Of a stretch of 64,000 bases of DNA, positions 46,880-58,329 are shown in pieces. The stretch spans positions 1,735,983 to 1,799,982 of the forward strand of contig ML976656.1 of the NCBI GenBank assembly GCA_010015655.1. The letters are read 5' to 3'. The stretch comes from Bimuria novae-zelandiae CBS 107.79 (taxonomy: Eukaryota > Ascomycota > Dothideomycetes > Pleosporales > Didymosphaeriaceae). The notes under the pieces are model-generated. The model saw only the letters and a list, made by a program, of their open reading frames with translations, made no database searches and had not been told where the DNA came from. The position numbers and the translations under genes are program-made. Within the stretch, counting starts at the first letter, position 1; each line of letters opens with the position of its first letter.

Positions 46880-49800
46880 GCTACATGTGGCCAGTTCAGC
46901 CCAGAACGCTCAAATCTGCAATAAAACACAATCTATAACAGTTACTAGTTTTCTAACCGGACTAGCGCTAGTGCGCGTCCTCTTAGTGCCCATCTCGCTG
47001 CTCCTTTTACAGACTTACTACTTCTTACTATCGTAATCGTACTCTAGGGTATTAACTTTAGCACGATTGACCCAGCCTTGCACGCAAAGCTTAAGCTAGT
47101 TATAGTTAATAAAATGCTCTATAGCTAAGTTAGAGCTAGCCTTAGTTATTAAGTCTACTAGATTGTCACGTCTATTAATCTAGCAGATGTCTATAAGATC
47201 ATTACGCTTATAGGCCTTACGTAGAGTTATAATATTAATTATAAGGCGCTTCTCCTTAGTAGTGCTAAGCTTAACAAGGTAATTATATAAGGAGCGTAAG
47301 TTAGTGCACACAACAATAGAGATATTAGGGAGGTTAAGTTACTACATAATTATATTAATTATACTACTAATTATAATTATAATGTTAACTCTATAGGCTA
47401 TCGCGTAGATCTTAGATGCAAGAACGCTACGAGTAACGCGCTTACACTTAATAAATAACTAGTAAATAATATTGCTAGTAAACTTAAAGTTACAATCGCT
47501 ATTTTTAGTCTTATTACTAAGCGTAATTACGAAGCCTATTTATAATAACATGTCCTTATTATTAGTAAATAATACGTTAACAAAGGCGTATAGCTTTAAG
47601 TTACTTAAGTCTAGTAGGATAAAGTTAAGGCCGCGAGTAATATTCTCCTTCTGCTAGATAATGCGCTTATTTAATCTAGCAATTTCTTCTTTTATAGGCT
47701 TACTTGCTTAGGCTGCGGCGGCGAGGTTAAAGCTCGCCTTAGGTTAATAAATTATCGTAATATAAGCACCTCGAGCGCGCTATTAAATATATAATTATTT
47801 ATTATTAGCTATTTCTAGCTTCTCGCCTTACTTCTTCTAGCGCAGAGTAATAGCGCGATTATTATTATTAAGCTTAATAATATAGCCGTTAAAGTTAATT
47901 TGCGCGTCTAGTAAGAGAAACTACTTAGGCTTAGCCTTAAAACGTAGCTCTTAGTCCTTAAGGTCTATAAAAGCTTTATTAGATAGACTAAGCGTGTCGT
48001 TAGTTTGCATGCTAATAATACCAAAGCACTTACTACCAGCCTTACTAATAAGCAGGCATAAATTATAAGTAGATATCACTATATAGAGAGTCTTAGTGTG
48101 GTGTTTATTATACGTTAACTACCAATAGGCACCTGCTTTAGCAATGCCATACAGCGGCTTAATAATAACTATAACTATGTTTATTAGATAACTTTCCTTA
48201 AGCTGGGCTAGTATATCAGCCACAATAGTACGCTAGAGTGGATCATCCGATTGCGTATAGGCCTGAGTAATGTCACGGAGCCAGAGGTACATGCCCAGCT
48301 TTATCAGTGATGGTGCTAGAGCAATAATCACACGCTGGCTTACACGCTAGATGGTAGGAGACTATGTTAGGACAAGCTTCTTATTAATATTAGCGTATCC
48401 TTAGATAACAAGACAGGACTTCTTATACGGGCGATTAGTAGTCTTACCCTTAACTTTATTAACAATGCGTAACTTAAAGATGTAGATCTTATTATAATAG
48501 TAAGGACTATACTTCTCGAAGCAAAAGACACCTTATATTATAAAGGCGTTAATCTCTACCTTTATAGATACTTTAAATAGTTGCCCTAGTATTATAATCT
48601 TACCAACTACTTGTAGCTTCTTAGCTAGGACAAGATTATTACGCTTACGTTAATTAAGGTTAACTATAGTAGTTACAACTTTATTAAGTTTTAGCTTATT
48701 TATTAAGCCTTTTAGCCTACCGCGCTTACGCTTAGGCGCGGACTCCTTTATAATAGGAGTAAAATTATTATTAGAGGCACCGTTGTCCTCGTCTTCTGCG
48801 AGAGAGATAATAATAGTTATATTATTTACATAATACGGGCGCACTGTAGTAATATAAAAGGTAACTTATTTATTATTAATTTCGATAACCACGGATTGCT
48901 TGTTAACGTAGAGGGCGATTATTTAATACGGGCCAGACTATCTATAGTTCTCCCGCCAGACCTTAACGCTACTTAGAATAGGTAATAGTAAGATATTANN
49001 NNNNNNNNNNNNNNNNNNNNNNNNNNNNNNNNNNNNNNNNNNNNNNNNNNNNNNNNNNNNNNNNNNNNNNNNNNNNNNNNNNNNNNNNNNNNNNNNNNNN
49101 NNNNNNNNNNNNNNNNNNNNNNNNNNNNNNNNNNNNNNNNNNNNNNNNNNNNNNNNNNNNNNNNNNNNNNNNNNNNNNNNNNNNNNNNNNNNNNNNNNNN
49201 NNNNNNNNNNNNNNNNNNNNNNNNNNNNNNNNNNNNNNNNNNNNNNNNNNNNNNNNNNNNNNNNNNNNNNNNNNNNNNNNNNNNNNNNNNNNNNNNNNNN
49301 NNNNNNNNNNNNNNNNNNNNNNNNNNNNNNNNNNNNNNNNNNNNNNNNNNNNNNNNNNNNNNNNNNNNNNNNNNNNNNNNNNNNNNNNNNNNNNNNNNNN
49401 NNNNNNNNNNNNNNNNNNNNNNNNNNNNNNNNNNNNNNNNNNNNNNNNNNNNNNNNNNNNNNNNNNNNNNNNNNNNNNNNNNNNNNNNNNNNNNNNNNNN
49501 NNNNNNNNNNNNNNNNNNNNNNNNNNNNNNNNNNNNNNNNNNNNNNNNNNNNNNNNNNNNNNNNNNNNNNNNNNNNNNNNNNNNNNNNNNNNNNNNNNNN
49601 NNNNNNNNNNNNNNNNNNNNNNNNNNNNNNNNNNNNNNNNNNNNNNNNNNNNNNNNNNNNNNNNNNNNNNNNNNNNNNNNNNNNNNNNNNNNNNNNNNNN
49701 NNNNNNNNNNNNNNNNNNNNNNNNNNNNNNNNNNNNNNNNNNNNNNNNNNNNNNNNNNNNNNNNNNNNNNNNNNNNNNNNNNNNNNNNNNNNNNNNNNNN

Positions 49801-52440
49801 NNNNNNNGCCAACATCGATCCTTTGAGTGACCTGCGCCGATACAAACGCATAAGTTAAAGCCCATATTATTATAAACAGTAAAGCGGAAACAGCCAGGTG
49901 CTTTGCTATAGATTTAACACTAGTGACAGTACTTATTAATACGATTAATAATATCCTTGTTAATATCTTTATAGCCTGCTTTACTAAGGATCTTGTGCAG
50001 TTGTCTAGTAGCAAAATGGCTAAAGCGTTAGTAAAGCTAGCGCAGCTTAGTCTTAGTTAAATAGTAGATAATAGTCTCTTATTTATTAAGCAGGAGCTAT
50101 GGATGTCCCCATTTACGGATAATGAGGAATTCTTTACCACCTTAAACAAGCATATTGTCGATGTTGTTAAAGAAGATACTATAATAATCTATATTATTTA
50201 AGCAGAGTAGAAATAGTGTATTAGTTAGTATTACTATAAAGGTAATTATACTAAATAGCGTGCTAACATTAACGTCGCTAAGGGAGAAACACTCTAAATT
50301 ATCTATAAATTAGATTTAACAACGTCCTGCGGTAGACTTATTAATAACTATAAATAGTTAGATAAGCTACAGCGCCTTCACTTATATCTTGCTAGCAGTT
50401 AAGACACTAGCTACACTAGTGTTAGGCATAATACCTTAAAAGATATCTGCGCCGTAGCGTGAATTAAATAAAAAGAGTTAAGCATCTTTATTTGCTTTAC
50501 TAGAGATATAAGGATCATCACCTGTAATTATATAAAGTGCGGTAGCGTTATTAAGGCTAGACACAATAGCGTCGCCGTTAACCTTATTACAGGATGCAGT
50601 TAAGTAGACTTAGTTAGTAAAATATACTTTAATATTATTATTACTAGCATTATTGTCGCTGCCGTCGCTGTCTTCAAGCTCTATGTCTTTATGGCCGGCG
50701 AGAAACACTTTATAGCTTAAGGTATTAGGATTATCTTAAGCGTATTAATTATAGCGTTGGCGATGCTCTATGCGCTCCTTCTTTAAGTGTTAAGTTAATT
50801 AGCACTTAGGCTACTTATAGATAAAGCATGTCTTATTACGGCGATTACCTAAGTAGTTTAACTAATAATTATTATTATTAAATTAATTGCCGCGCGATCT
50901 GCCTTAACCTTAATAGTAGTAGCTATAGTAGTTATTATCTAATAATCCTATAGCTTATTAATTATTATAGATATAGTAGTAATTAGTGTAATACTGCTCA
51001 TCTGTATCTCGTAATAGAAACTAGCTATTAGGATAATAGCTTAACCACATGCTAACTACGTTGCGGAGATCTATAGTAATACCTTTAAATATAGTCGCTA
51101 GCTTTAAGCAAGCTATAGTAGTTACTTTAATGCCACGACATGCGCTAAGAAGCTATTACGCAAGTAAATACTAATTATAGCTCTTACCTTAGTCCTATAA
51201 TAGTGCCTAATAAAGCATGTTTATCTTACTAATAACTATTTTAAGACACTCTATAGGGTCTTTCTTAAGGTTAGTAGTTATAACGCTCTTAAGCATAGTG
51301 CTATGCCACTCCTAGAAGTATATTTAGTAAGCTTATGTAGTGTTAAAGTACGTGCGAAGCTTATCAAGCATTATATTATAAGTAAGCGTAAGCGCCTGGG
51401 GAGTAATGTAATCGTAGTAATACTAAAGCGCTTAGCTAGTAAGCATAACAGAGAGTGCTATTTTATACTACTTATCTTTATTAATCCTAACCTTGGTGTA
51501 AAGGTTGTTAAACACCTTAATCTTTGTCTTAAGGATATCGTATTTATCACCTAAATACTTCTGCTCCGGCGTGTATAACTTAGCGAGGTTAGTAAGTAAA
51601 TAAGAGTTATTCTGCACAGGCGTAAATCTAGGTTATAATAATAATAATAATCCTCCACCTAGCGGAGCTCGCTGCTGCCACTATTATTCTTTATTATCTG
51701 CGATCTAGTGGCACTTAAAGCCTTTACAAAGCCTTATAAGCTTAAGATGCTCGGCGGGCCATTTTAAAATAGCAGTTAATATAAGGAGTTCTACAAATTA
51801 GTTAGGGAGATTATTACTATTACCTTACTTAATATAGATGCCTTACTGGCGAAAGAGCTCTTTAAGTGCTTTTTAGATGCGCTTGTTAATGCTGTTAAAG
51901 AGATTATAGGTAAAATTCTCGAAATACTCCTTAAACTTAAGTAGTAAAAACAGGTTAAATATGTTATCTTCTTCTACCTATATTATCTAGTTAATAACTA
52001 TAGTGTTAAGTTTGTCTATATTAACGGTGGCGTTAGCGATGTTAAAATCTTAGTTAGCGTACTAGTCCTTATAGATTATCTTGTCTAGGTACCACGAGCG
52101 ATCCTTTATTTAGGTGTACTTTATAATAGCGTTTTAGATGTGGGCCTGTAATTAGTGTAATTTAACAAGAGTTAGCGTGGTTAACGCAAATCTCCTTCCG
52201 AACTAAGCCTTGGTAGGGACAATCCAGGCGGAGAGATCCTTCAAATACGAGGCGCCGCTGATCCTGATACAGGATAGCAGTGAGCTTGTCGTACCTGTAC
52301 TTCGCACTAGCGATGCTGTATCCTGGGCCTTGGTAGGGGAGGAGGCATGCGCTAACCGCTTCTATCGCCAGAATACTCAGCCTGAAACGTGCGCTAAGAT
52401 TCCCTGTACACAGTATATCTTGCCGATCTGTGGTGTAGCA
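46880..52440 (-). pseudogene. Copia-I gag-pol
   Basis: Minus strand, right to left. CCHC-type knuckle RNKTCFIYK-stop-PKC near 50800-50850; integrase about 48900-50400 (partly in the gap); linker ESAPKRKRGRLKGLINKLK (48720-48790, best open frame 48650-48844); RT with YLWLRDITQAYTQSDDP at about 48242-48300, then KPLYGIAKAG (48140-48175) and an SMQTNDT box (normally QTDDT; Asp to Asn) near 47995-48020; RNase H with KCKRVTRSVLASKIYAIAYR (about 47390-47450) and RRDNLVDLITK (about 47150-47185). This RT type differs from the YVDD group of copia-1/2/C/G and matches copia-E. Broken by many TAA/TAG. The piece next to the right LTR (52200-52450) is nearly free of RIP; its open plus-strand frame is antisense and not called. 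Confidence 0.87.
48999..49807. other. Assembly gap (run of N)
   Basis: 809 N within the copia-I integrase/gag-pol region. True length and content are unknown; frames that run through it are artefacts. Confidence 1.
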
Positions 52441-52452
52441 ACCACTAATTAG

Positions 52453-52694
52453 TGTTAATACGGCAATAGGCTATTAGATCAAGACTTCGTTGCAACGATG
52501 TGGTATTAATTTAATTCTTAATTGCAGATCTATTGTGGTGGGCTATTGTGAGAAGTATTTATCGAGCGTGGTTTGTCCCCTGCTAGCCTAATTAGGACCA
52601 GCGCAACAAACCATAGGCAAACTACGTAATAAACCGTAGGCAAACTACATAGCGGTGAAAGCCGTAGCAGTGTTACGCAGGTTTGAAGCCAACA
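52453..52694 (-). repeat. Right (5') LTR of copia-I
   Basis: 242 bp, followed by ACCAC at 52695-52699. Confidence 0.93.
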
Positions 52695-53787
52695 ACCACT
52701 GCTATTAGCTTTATTTATAAAAGTTTTAATTTTAGTACCTATTATCTTAACCTGTAGCATAGGTACCCTTAGTTATCTATACTATATTCTAAGATACTAA
52801 TAAATAACTTCTACTTAGATTTAAACTTCCTAAGCCTATTTTTAATATAGACCTTTATCTTGCTCTACGCGCTGTCTTTATTATATTTTACCTTTTACTA
52901 TATAGTATTAAAGTCTACTTTGCGTTGCTTAGCAAGATTATTGCCTCCTTAAAGGGTTAATATAGGTAGTTTAAGACGTGTTAGGTAAGTATGCACTAGG
53001 TTCTTATCTATTTTAATATAGTTAAGTTTTTTTTATAGTAGTAAGTATTTAGGATATAAAAATATTTAAGCTATTTCTCTTAATAGTTTTTTAAGAAAGT
53101 GTAAAGTGCCTTAACTTTAATCTATTTTCTTTACTATTTTTTAGTAGGTTTTAGTCCCTCTAGAAAAGAGCGTTTGCCCGTAAAGTTTACTAACCTTAGT
53201 CTATATATAAACGTTATACTAATATAGCTAAGTATGTTTATATACTAAACGTATTGTGTGTTTAACCTTTATTTAGTAGCGAAATATATAAGGTTCTTAT
53301 AATTAGTATGGGCCGTAAGGTGCTTTAATACTTAATACATATAGTTTTATTTATTTACGTATTTAATAACTATAAGTATCTCTTTATTATAAATAGCGCA
53401 GTTATATTCTGCCAAACGATTCTTTACTAAGAGGTATGCCACTAGACGTAGAAGCTTATTATTATTATACTAAAATAAGTATTTTTTAAATAACTAGCTA
53501 AAGGCATTTACTTCTAGTACTAATTCTTATTTAAAGGTAAAGTAGGCCAGCGTAGGGTCTATATAGAACGCTATTTTTAAAAAAGTTAAATATATACTAT
53601 TACTTATATTCCCAGACAAATTGTACTACTTTACTAGTAAGTTTTATAACGAGGCTTAATATGCTAGAGAAGTCTTATATAAATTTTTAATAAAAGTTCG
53701 CGAATTCTATAAAGCTCTAAACTCTCTTTACTAAAGTAAGTAGCTTTTATTTTTAAATTACTTAGACTTTATTAGGTCTATGCTTGG

Positions 53788-54235
53788 TGTTATGAGGTGC
53801 TTACACCTTCGTCCGATCCGGGTTAGGGCAGTAACGCTAAAGTAGCACTTTATAAATTATTTAATAGTACGAGTTAATGCGACACTTAGCGCGTGGCTAT
53901 ATAATTTAATCTTATAATAAATAAGATAACTATTAGTCAATGTAGAAGAGCGTACTTTACATAAAAGATATATAAGTTGACTACAAGGAGCGTATAAAGG
54001 AAATCGTCCTGTATATATATCCTCCTTGTCCCATAGAGTCCCATGGTATCCCATATCCTAGCCCCATGGGATCCCATGCGATATCCTGGGACGTTACGTG
54101 ATCGGGGTCACGTGGTCCTATAATGTCCTATAGTCTTGGCGTCTAAGACAGCCTAGGGCGTTACGTAAGTCTAAGGTAGGGCCTAGTTATTATTATAAGG
54201 CCTGTTATCTTACCTTTAACTTCTAGACTATAATA
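53788..54235 (+). repeat. Solo LTR (448 bp) at the gypsy-B/gypsy-D junction, no target duplication
   Basis: Same family and length as 42743-43190 (TGTTATGAGGTGCTTAC to GACTATAATA). The flanks CTTGG and TTATC do not match. Left flank is gypsy-B RNase H; right flank is an unrelated gypsy-D end. It keeps the two CACGTG-related palindromes in part (ACGTGATCGGGGTCACGTGG). Confidence 0.9.
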
Positions 54236-57200
54236 TTATCCTCCTCCTTCCTCTATATATCCTCATACAGTAGCTAATAACCTCCTAAAATACCTTTTAT
54301 TATTATTCTATTAAAGACTTAATAAACTTAGTTAGTTAGACTATTATAGTGTCTTATAAGTACTGTGCGAAGAAAGGCTTAACCTATAAGCTATCTTCTT
54401 TTAAAGCGTAATATAGTAATTACTATAACAATAACATTGCGAAGTATAAACTACTAAAGCTTATAGTTCCAAAATTTTCTTATATTAATTTTAAGGTAGA
54501 CAGGCTCGAGCGCCTAAAGAAAGTAATAGTAATTAAAAAATAGCTATAATAGCCTTTTAGGCTACCAATACTAAAAAAAAAGGCTATTAAAGTAAACACG
54601 CTTACTTAAGGAGCGTAACGAGAAGCTCCTTACTAACTTAATAAAATTTATTAAGGAGATTAAGCGCCTTAAGGGGCTAAAGAAGTTAGGCTAGGATATT
54701 ATATAGTTAAAGAGAGGCCTTATACCTAGTACTATTACCTTAGACTAGGCTATCTTTTCCCTACCCTTTAATCCTAATAACCTTAAGCCTTTAGCCTTAA
54801 TTTCTTTAGATATTCCTAGTAGAACTTCTTTAAGGCCTCTTTATAGTTAGTAAGGTGCCCTAGTAGTTCTTATATATTATAGCTCTCCAGCTATCCTTCT
54901 TACTTTACTAGGTACTTATACTAATGTCTAAATTTTTATAGATCCCTAATTACTTTAACTTTATACTCTTTATCTTTAATTTCTAAGTGTAACTCTAATT
55001 TGGCGTTTAGTAGTGCTAAGTCTAGCAACAATTGATAGAAGACTAGGTAGTTATAGCTTAAAATTTACTCGGCCTCTTACTTCTTAAATTTTAAATAGTC
55101 CTTTTTTAAAGGTTATTTAGTTTTTTGCTTAGCTATATTATCTTAAAAAAAATTTATAAGAGGAGAACTCTATCCCTCTTTTTAAAAGTTAGTTTTTTAA
55201 TCTTTTTCCTATTTGCCTGTCTTACTATTTACTTATTACGTTATATAATATTCCTGCATAGTGTTTCGTGCAGATCTTATATAAGTTTAGCTTTATTAGC
55301 TTCGTCTTTTATAATACTTTTAATATCTAACTGATTCTAGTAAGCTATTAGCTCATATCCGTGGTTAGCGTAGTATGGCAAGTACCCTGTAGTCGCTAAT
55401 CTTGCACTATTTTATACTAGTTAATCTATTAATAGTAGCTTAACCTAATTATCTTGTAGCTTATTTATATATATCGAAAAGTATTATTCTAATAATTAGT
55501 TAGTTCGTTCTATTTATCTATCTATTTCTAAGTAGAAGCTCGTCGTGAGCTTCTGCGTAATACCTAGTATAGCGGTAAACGTAATCTAATACGAAGATGT
55601 AAATATCTTAGCTCTATTAATAATAAACTTATCTAGTTATCTAACCTAAGGTATAAGTTCTTGTTTTACTACGTAGGCTAGTTCTTTTATTAATATAGCT
55701 TCCTTAATTAGCACAAATCTTAATTCCTTAGTTAGTTAATAGACTATAACTACGATAAAATTATAGGGACGTTTATTCCTTAGTGCTAGTTACACTAGAA
55801 ATTTTATAATAAAGTCTATAATTACACTAGACTATAGTCTCGGGGGCGGCTATAGTAGTTATAAAAGACTATAGGGCTTATAACTTTTAGGCTTATTTTA
55901 GTAACATACTAAATAGTTACTTAGTATCTTCTATACTATCTACTATAGCCTAGGAATAGTGTATTTATTCGCGACTTAACGCGTTATCTTTATAATTCTT
56001 AGCTCTCCCTATTTCTTATCTTTATATAGTCTTTTAACCAATAGTAGTACTATATAGTTATTTATTTATACCCTGTTCCTGTAATCGCGCGTAGATAGCT
56101 TTAGAGCCTAGTCTAGGTTATACGCGTGGTAATTTTCGTCCATAAGTTTTTTATAGTCCTAGAAATTAGCTATAGGGGGCCCGTAATAGGCGAGGTCTAC
56201 GCCTTATGCCTCTAGCACAGGCGTAAGCTACGTTTTATTATAGCGTAGTGTTCCATCCTCTGCCTTCGTAAAAATACCGTCGTGGTTAATATTACTTTCC
56301 TTCTCTATAAAATTAGATTATCTACTAAGGCCGTCTATTGCTCTATTAGCTATTCCTACTAGGTAGGTAAACTAAAAGTTATATTTTACTAAATATTTAA
56401 ACTATTTAGCTTACCTTTTATTAAGCTTCTTTGTAGTTATAAAGTAGGTAAAGTTTAGGTAGTTTAAGAAAACTTCTGCTTAATATTCTACTTCCTTAAG
56501 CTATACTTCTTATTACTTAAAATAGTTAATAATTACTAAGAGTTTCTTATTATAAATCTTATAGTTAAGCTCTGCTCTTAAGAATTTCTTAAACAGTAAA
56601 ATACTAGTCTCTATTTCTTATTATTATATTCTTATAAGAGTATAGCTCCCAGCGCGTAGTCTAATGCGTCTGTGTAAATATAATGCCGCCGCCCTAGGTC
56701 GTATATCTATAGTAATAGCGCAGTTAAAAATAGACGTTTTAGTTTCTCGAAAGCTTCTATTTCTTCTTCCTATAGTGGCTGCTATTTGGTAGTCTTTGTA
56801 AGTTCTATTAGCAGAGAGATTATCTTAGAGTAGTTTCTAATAAATTTATAATAGAAGTTAATAAAGCTAAGAAAAGACCAAATATCTTTTACTAATTCTA
56901 GCGCGGGCTATTCATCTATTATTATAATTTTCTTTAGATCTATCTTAACACCGTCTCTAAATATTATAAATCCTAGGTATTCCGTTTCTATAATGTGGAA
57001 CTTATACTTTTTAGGGTGTAAGAGTAATCTATACTCTTTTAACTTCTTAAGCATCTTTTAAACGTGCTCTTTATGTTCCTCTAAGGAACTATTTAAATAG
57101 ATTAATATATTATCTAAATATGCCATATAAAATACGTCTAAGTATTCGTGTAGAACTTAGTTTATAAGTACTTAAAAAGTTACTAGGGCGTTTATTAATC

Positions 57201-57768
57201 CTATTCGTATAACTATATACTTAAAAAAGCTATATTACGTATAAAAGGCGATTTTCTATTCGTGTTCCCTTACTATCTATATCTAATAGAATCTATATTA
57301 GATATTAAACTTCGTAAACTATTTAGCTCCTCTACGTTAGTCTATAAGCTCTGTAATTAAGGGTAATAGGTATTAATTTTTAACTATTAGGGCGTTTAAC
57401 TATTTATAATCTATATAGAGCCGTAATCTGCCATTTTGTTTTTAGCATAAAGAGTATTAGAAAGGTTATGAGACTCTAACTAGGCTACTATTTCTTAAAA
57501 TAGAGATTTTTTTTAATAGTTCTTTTAACTCTCCTTTTTGGTCTTATATAAGGGGCTATAGGCGCTCTAGCTATAACGTAGCTCCTTTTACTAGTAGTAT
57601 CTTATAATCTTACTCTTAGTATTTAGGCAAAACTATTTTATTGTATTTCTTAAATAAGTCTATGAATTCCTAGTACTTTACTAGTAGACTAGGATTCTTA
57701 TTAACTATCTTAGCTAATTATACCTATAGATAGCACACCTGTTCTAGGTATTACTATAAGATTTTGTT
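54236..57768 (-). pseudogene. Gypsy-D pol (RT to chromodomain), chromovirus type, both ends truncated
   Basis: Minus strand. Pre-RT linker KVLGIHRLI-stop-EIQ at about 57620-57680; RT start QNGRLRLYIDYK-stop-LNALIVKN (about 57360-57450); LINALVTF-stop-VLIN-stop-VLHEYLDVFYMAYLDN with catalytic AYLDN (normally YLDD) at 57103-57123, then SSLEEHKEHV; RNase H about 56300-56900; integrase about 55350-56000; chromodomain YKYLVK-stop-EG-stop-LES at about 54850-54935, where stops replace the Trp of KWEGW. A different family from gypsy-A/B. Gag and protease are missing at 57768, where the copia-E LTR starts. Confidence 0.85.
54330..54860 (+). pseudogene. Convergent cysteine-rich/coiled-coil reading frame in gypsy-D, unknown function
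   Basis: On the plus strand, tail to tail with the pol frame. It reads VSYKYCAKKGLTYKLSSFKA, then YSNYYNNNIAKYKLL, IVPKFSYINFKVDRLERLKK, and after a one-base frame change LLKERNEKLLTNLIKFIKEI and a proline-rich end near 54860. Tyr residues at regular spacing probably replace Cys (CxxC...C...CxxC...C, G-to-A changes), which suggests a zinc-binding head and a charged coiled-coil tail. Stops are TAG/TAA. Similar small Cys-rich proteins are encoded with some fungal retroelements, to my recollection; function unknown. Confidence 0.45.
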
Positions 57769-58242
57769 TGCCAACATCACAACTCTAGAATATTCTACTA
57801 TGTCGTCACACAGTCATGTGACCTTGCAGATCCAGAATCTTCTAGATACTCCACTCCCTGTATATAACCACTCTGACTTTATTAGATAGTAATTAACCTA
57901 GTCTATCTTTCAGTGGTACGCACACAGTTATGAGCCCAGATTACACTTATAATTAATAATTACTAAGTTTATTTATTATTCTTTGTCGGTTCACAGGTAG
58001 CAAGGAATAAACAAGTAACTCTCTGTCTTTGGTATCTGGTGTCTGTCTTGTCTTGTGTGTGTGCTATGATAGTTCTATATACCTTCCTTCCAGTTCTTGT
58101 GGATGTGATAGAGTACCAGGTGGTGTAGAGGCAAAGGGGTTTTGGTATAGTATTAGGTTAACTAGAAGTGAGGGGGTACAAGGGTATAATAGGGTTACAC
58201 AGTTCCCTTAGTGCGGAAGACGAGGCTGTGCAGACACTGGCA
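57769..58242 (-). repeat. 3' LTR of copia-E
   Basis: 474 bp in plus orientation from TGCCAACATCAC to AGACACTGGCA, with TGCCA/TGGCA terminal inverted repeats and a CTGTATATAACC box. The right end is fixed by CTTTTCTTTTAT (58244-58255), the complement of a polypurine tract, identical in position and sequence to that of copia-I (46868-46879). Almost unmutated. A single copy, so the left end is inferred. Confidence 0.68.
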
Positions 58243-58329
58243 GCTTTTCTTTTATAGTAAAAACAAGTGTGGATTAGGTGTACACTCGCTGGAGAGGCTG
58301 TTTGCGAAAGTCGGAAGGTAATAACTATA

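Larger units (their letters stand above)
46618..52694 (-). mobile_element. Copia-I, complete LTR element with assembly gap
   Basis: 6077 bp as assembled. LTRs of 242 bp at 46618-46859 and 52453-52694 start TGTTAATACGGC and end AAGCCAACA; target duplication ACCAC at 46613-46617 and 52695-52699 is perfect. I count about 22 differences between the LTRs, all transitions. Coding is on the minus strand. On the minus strand an AAAAGAAAAG polypurine run lies just before the left (3') LTR (46867-46878). It sits in the integrase region of gypsy-B, whose sequence resumes exactly on both sides. Confidence 0.95.
37149..53787 (-). mobile_element. Gypsy-B, second copy of the gypsy-A family, split by nested insertions
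   Basis: Minus-strand element colinear with gypsy-A from its 3' LTR (37149-37324) through the accessory frame (about 37350-39200), integrase end (39200-39400 and 45501-46617), integrase/RNase H (52695-53787). Three breaks: copia-C at 39401-45500, copia-I at 46618-52694, and a solo LTR at 53788, where the copy ends at a point matching about 20055 of gypsy-A. Everything upstream (RT core, gag, 5' LTR) is lost. Without insertions about 4.5 kb remain. Confidence 0.85.

Noticed and set aside
46848..47036. 62-codon open frame with an apparent signal peptide, a possible small secreted effector in AT-rich DNA
   Set aside because: It is antisense to the RNase H end of copia-I and starts inside the LTR; no stop-to-stop conservation or cysteine pattern.
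48938..50014. Long minus-strand frames across 48938-50014
   Set aside because: They run through the assembly gap of N and are not real.
52210..52452. 80-codon plus-strand frame with good composition next to the copia-I 5' LTR
   Set aside because: It is antisense to the copia-I leader/gag start and resembles nothing; the good composition reflects local escape from RIP.
55125..55334. 69-codon hydrophobic open frame
   Set aside because: Shadow of the gypsy-D integrase on the opposite strand; hydrophobicity follows from AT-rich codons.
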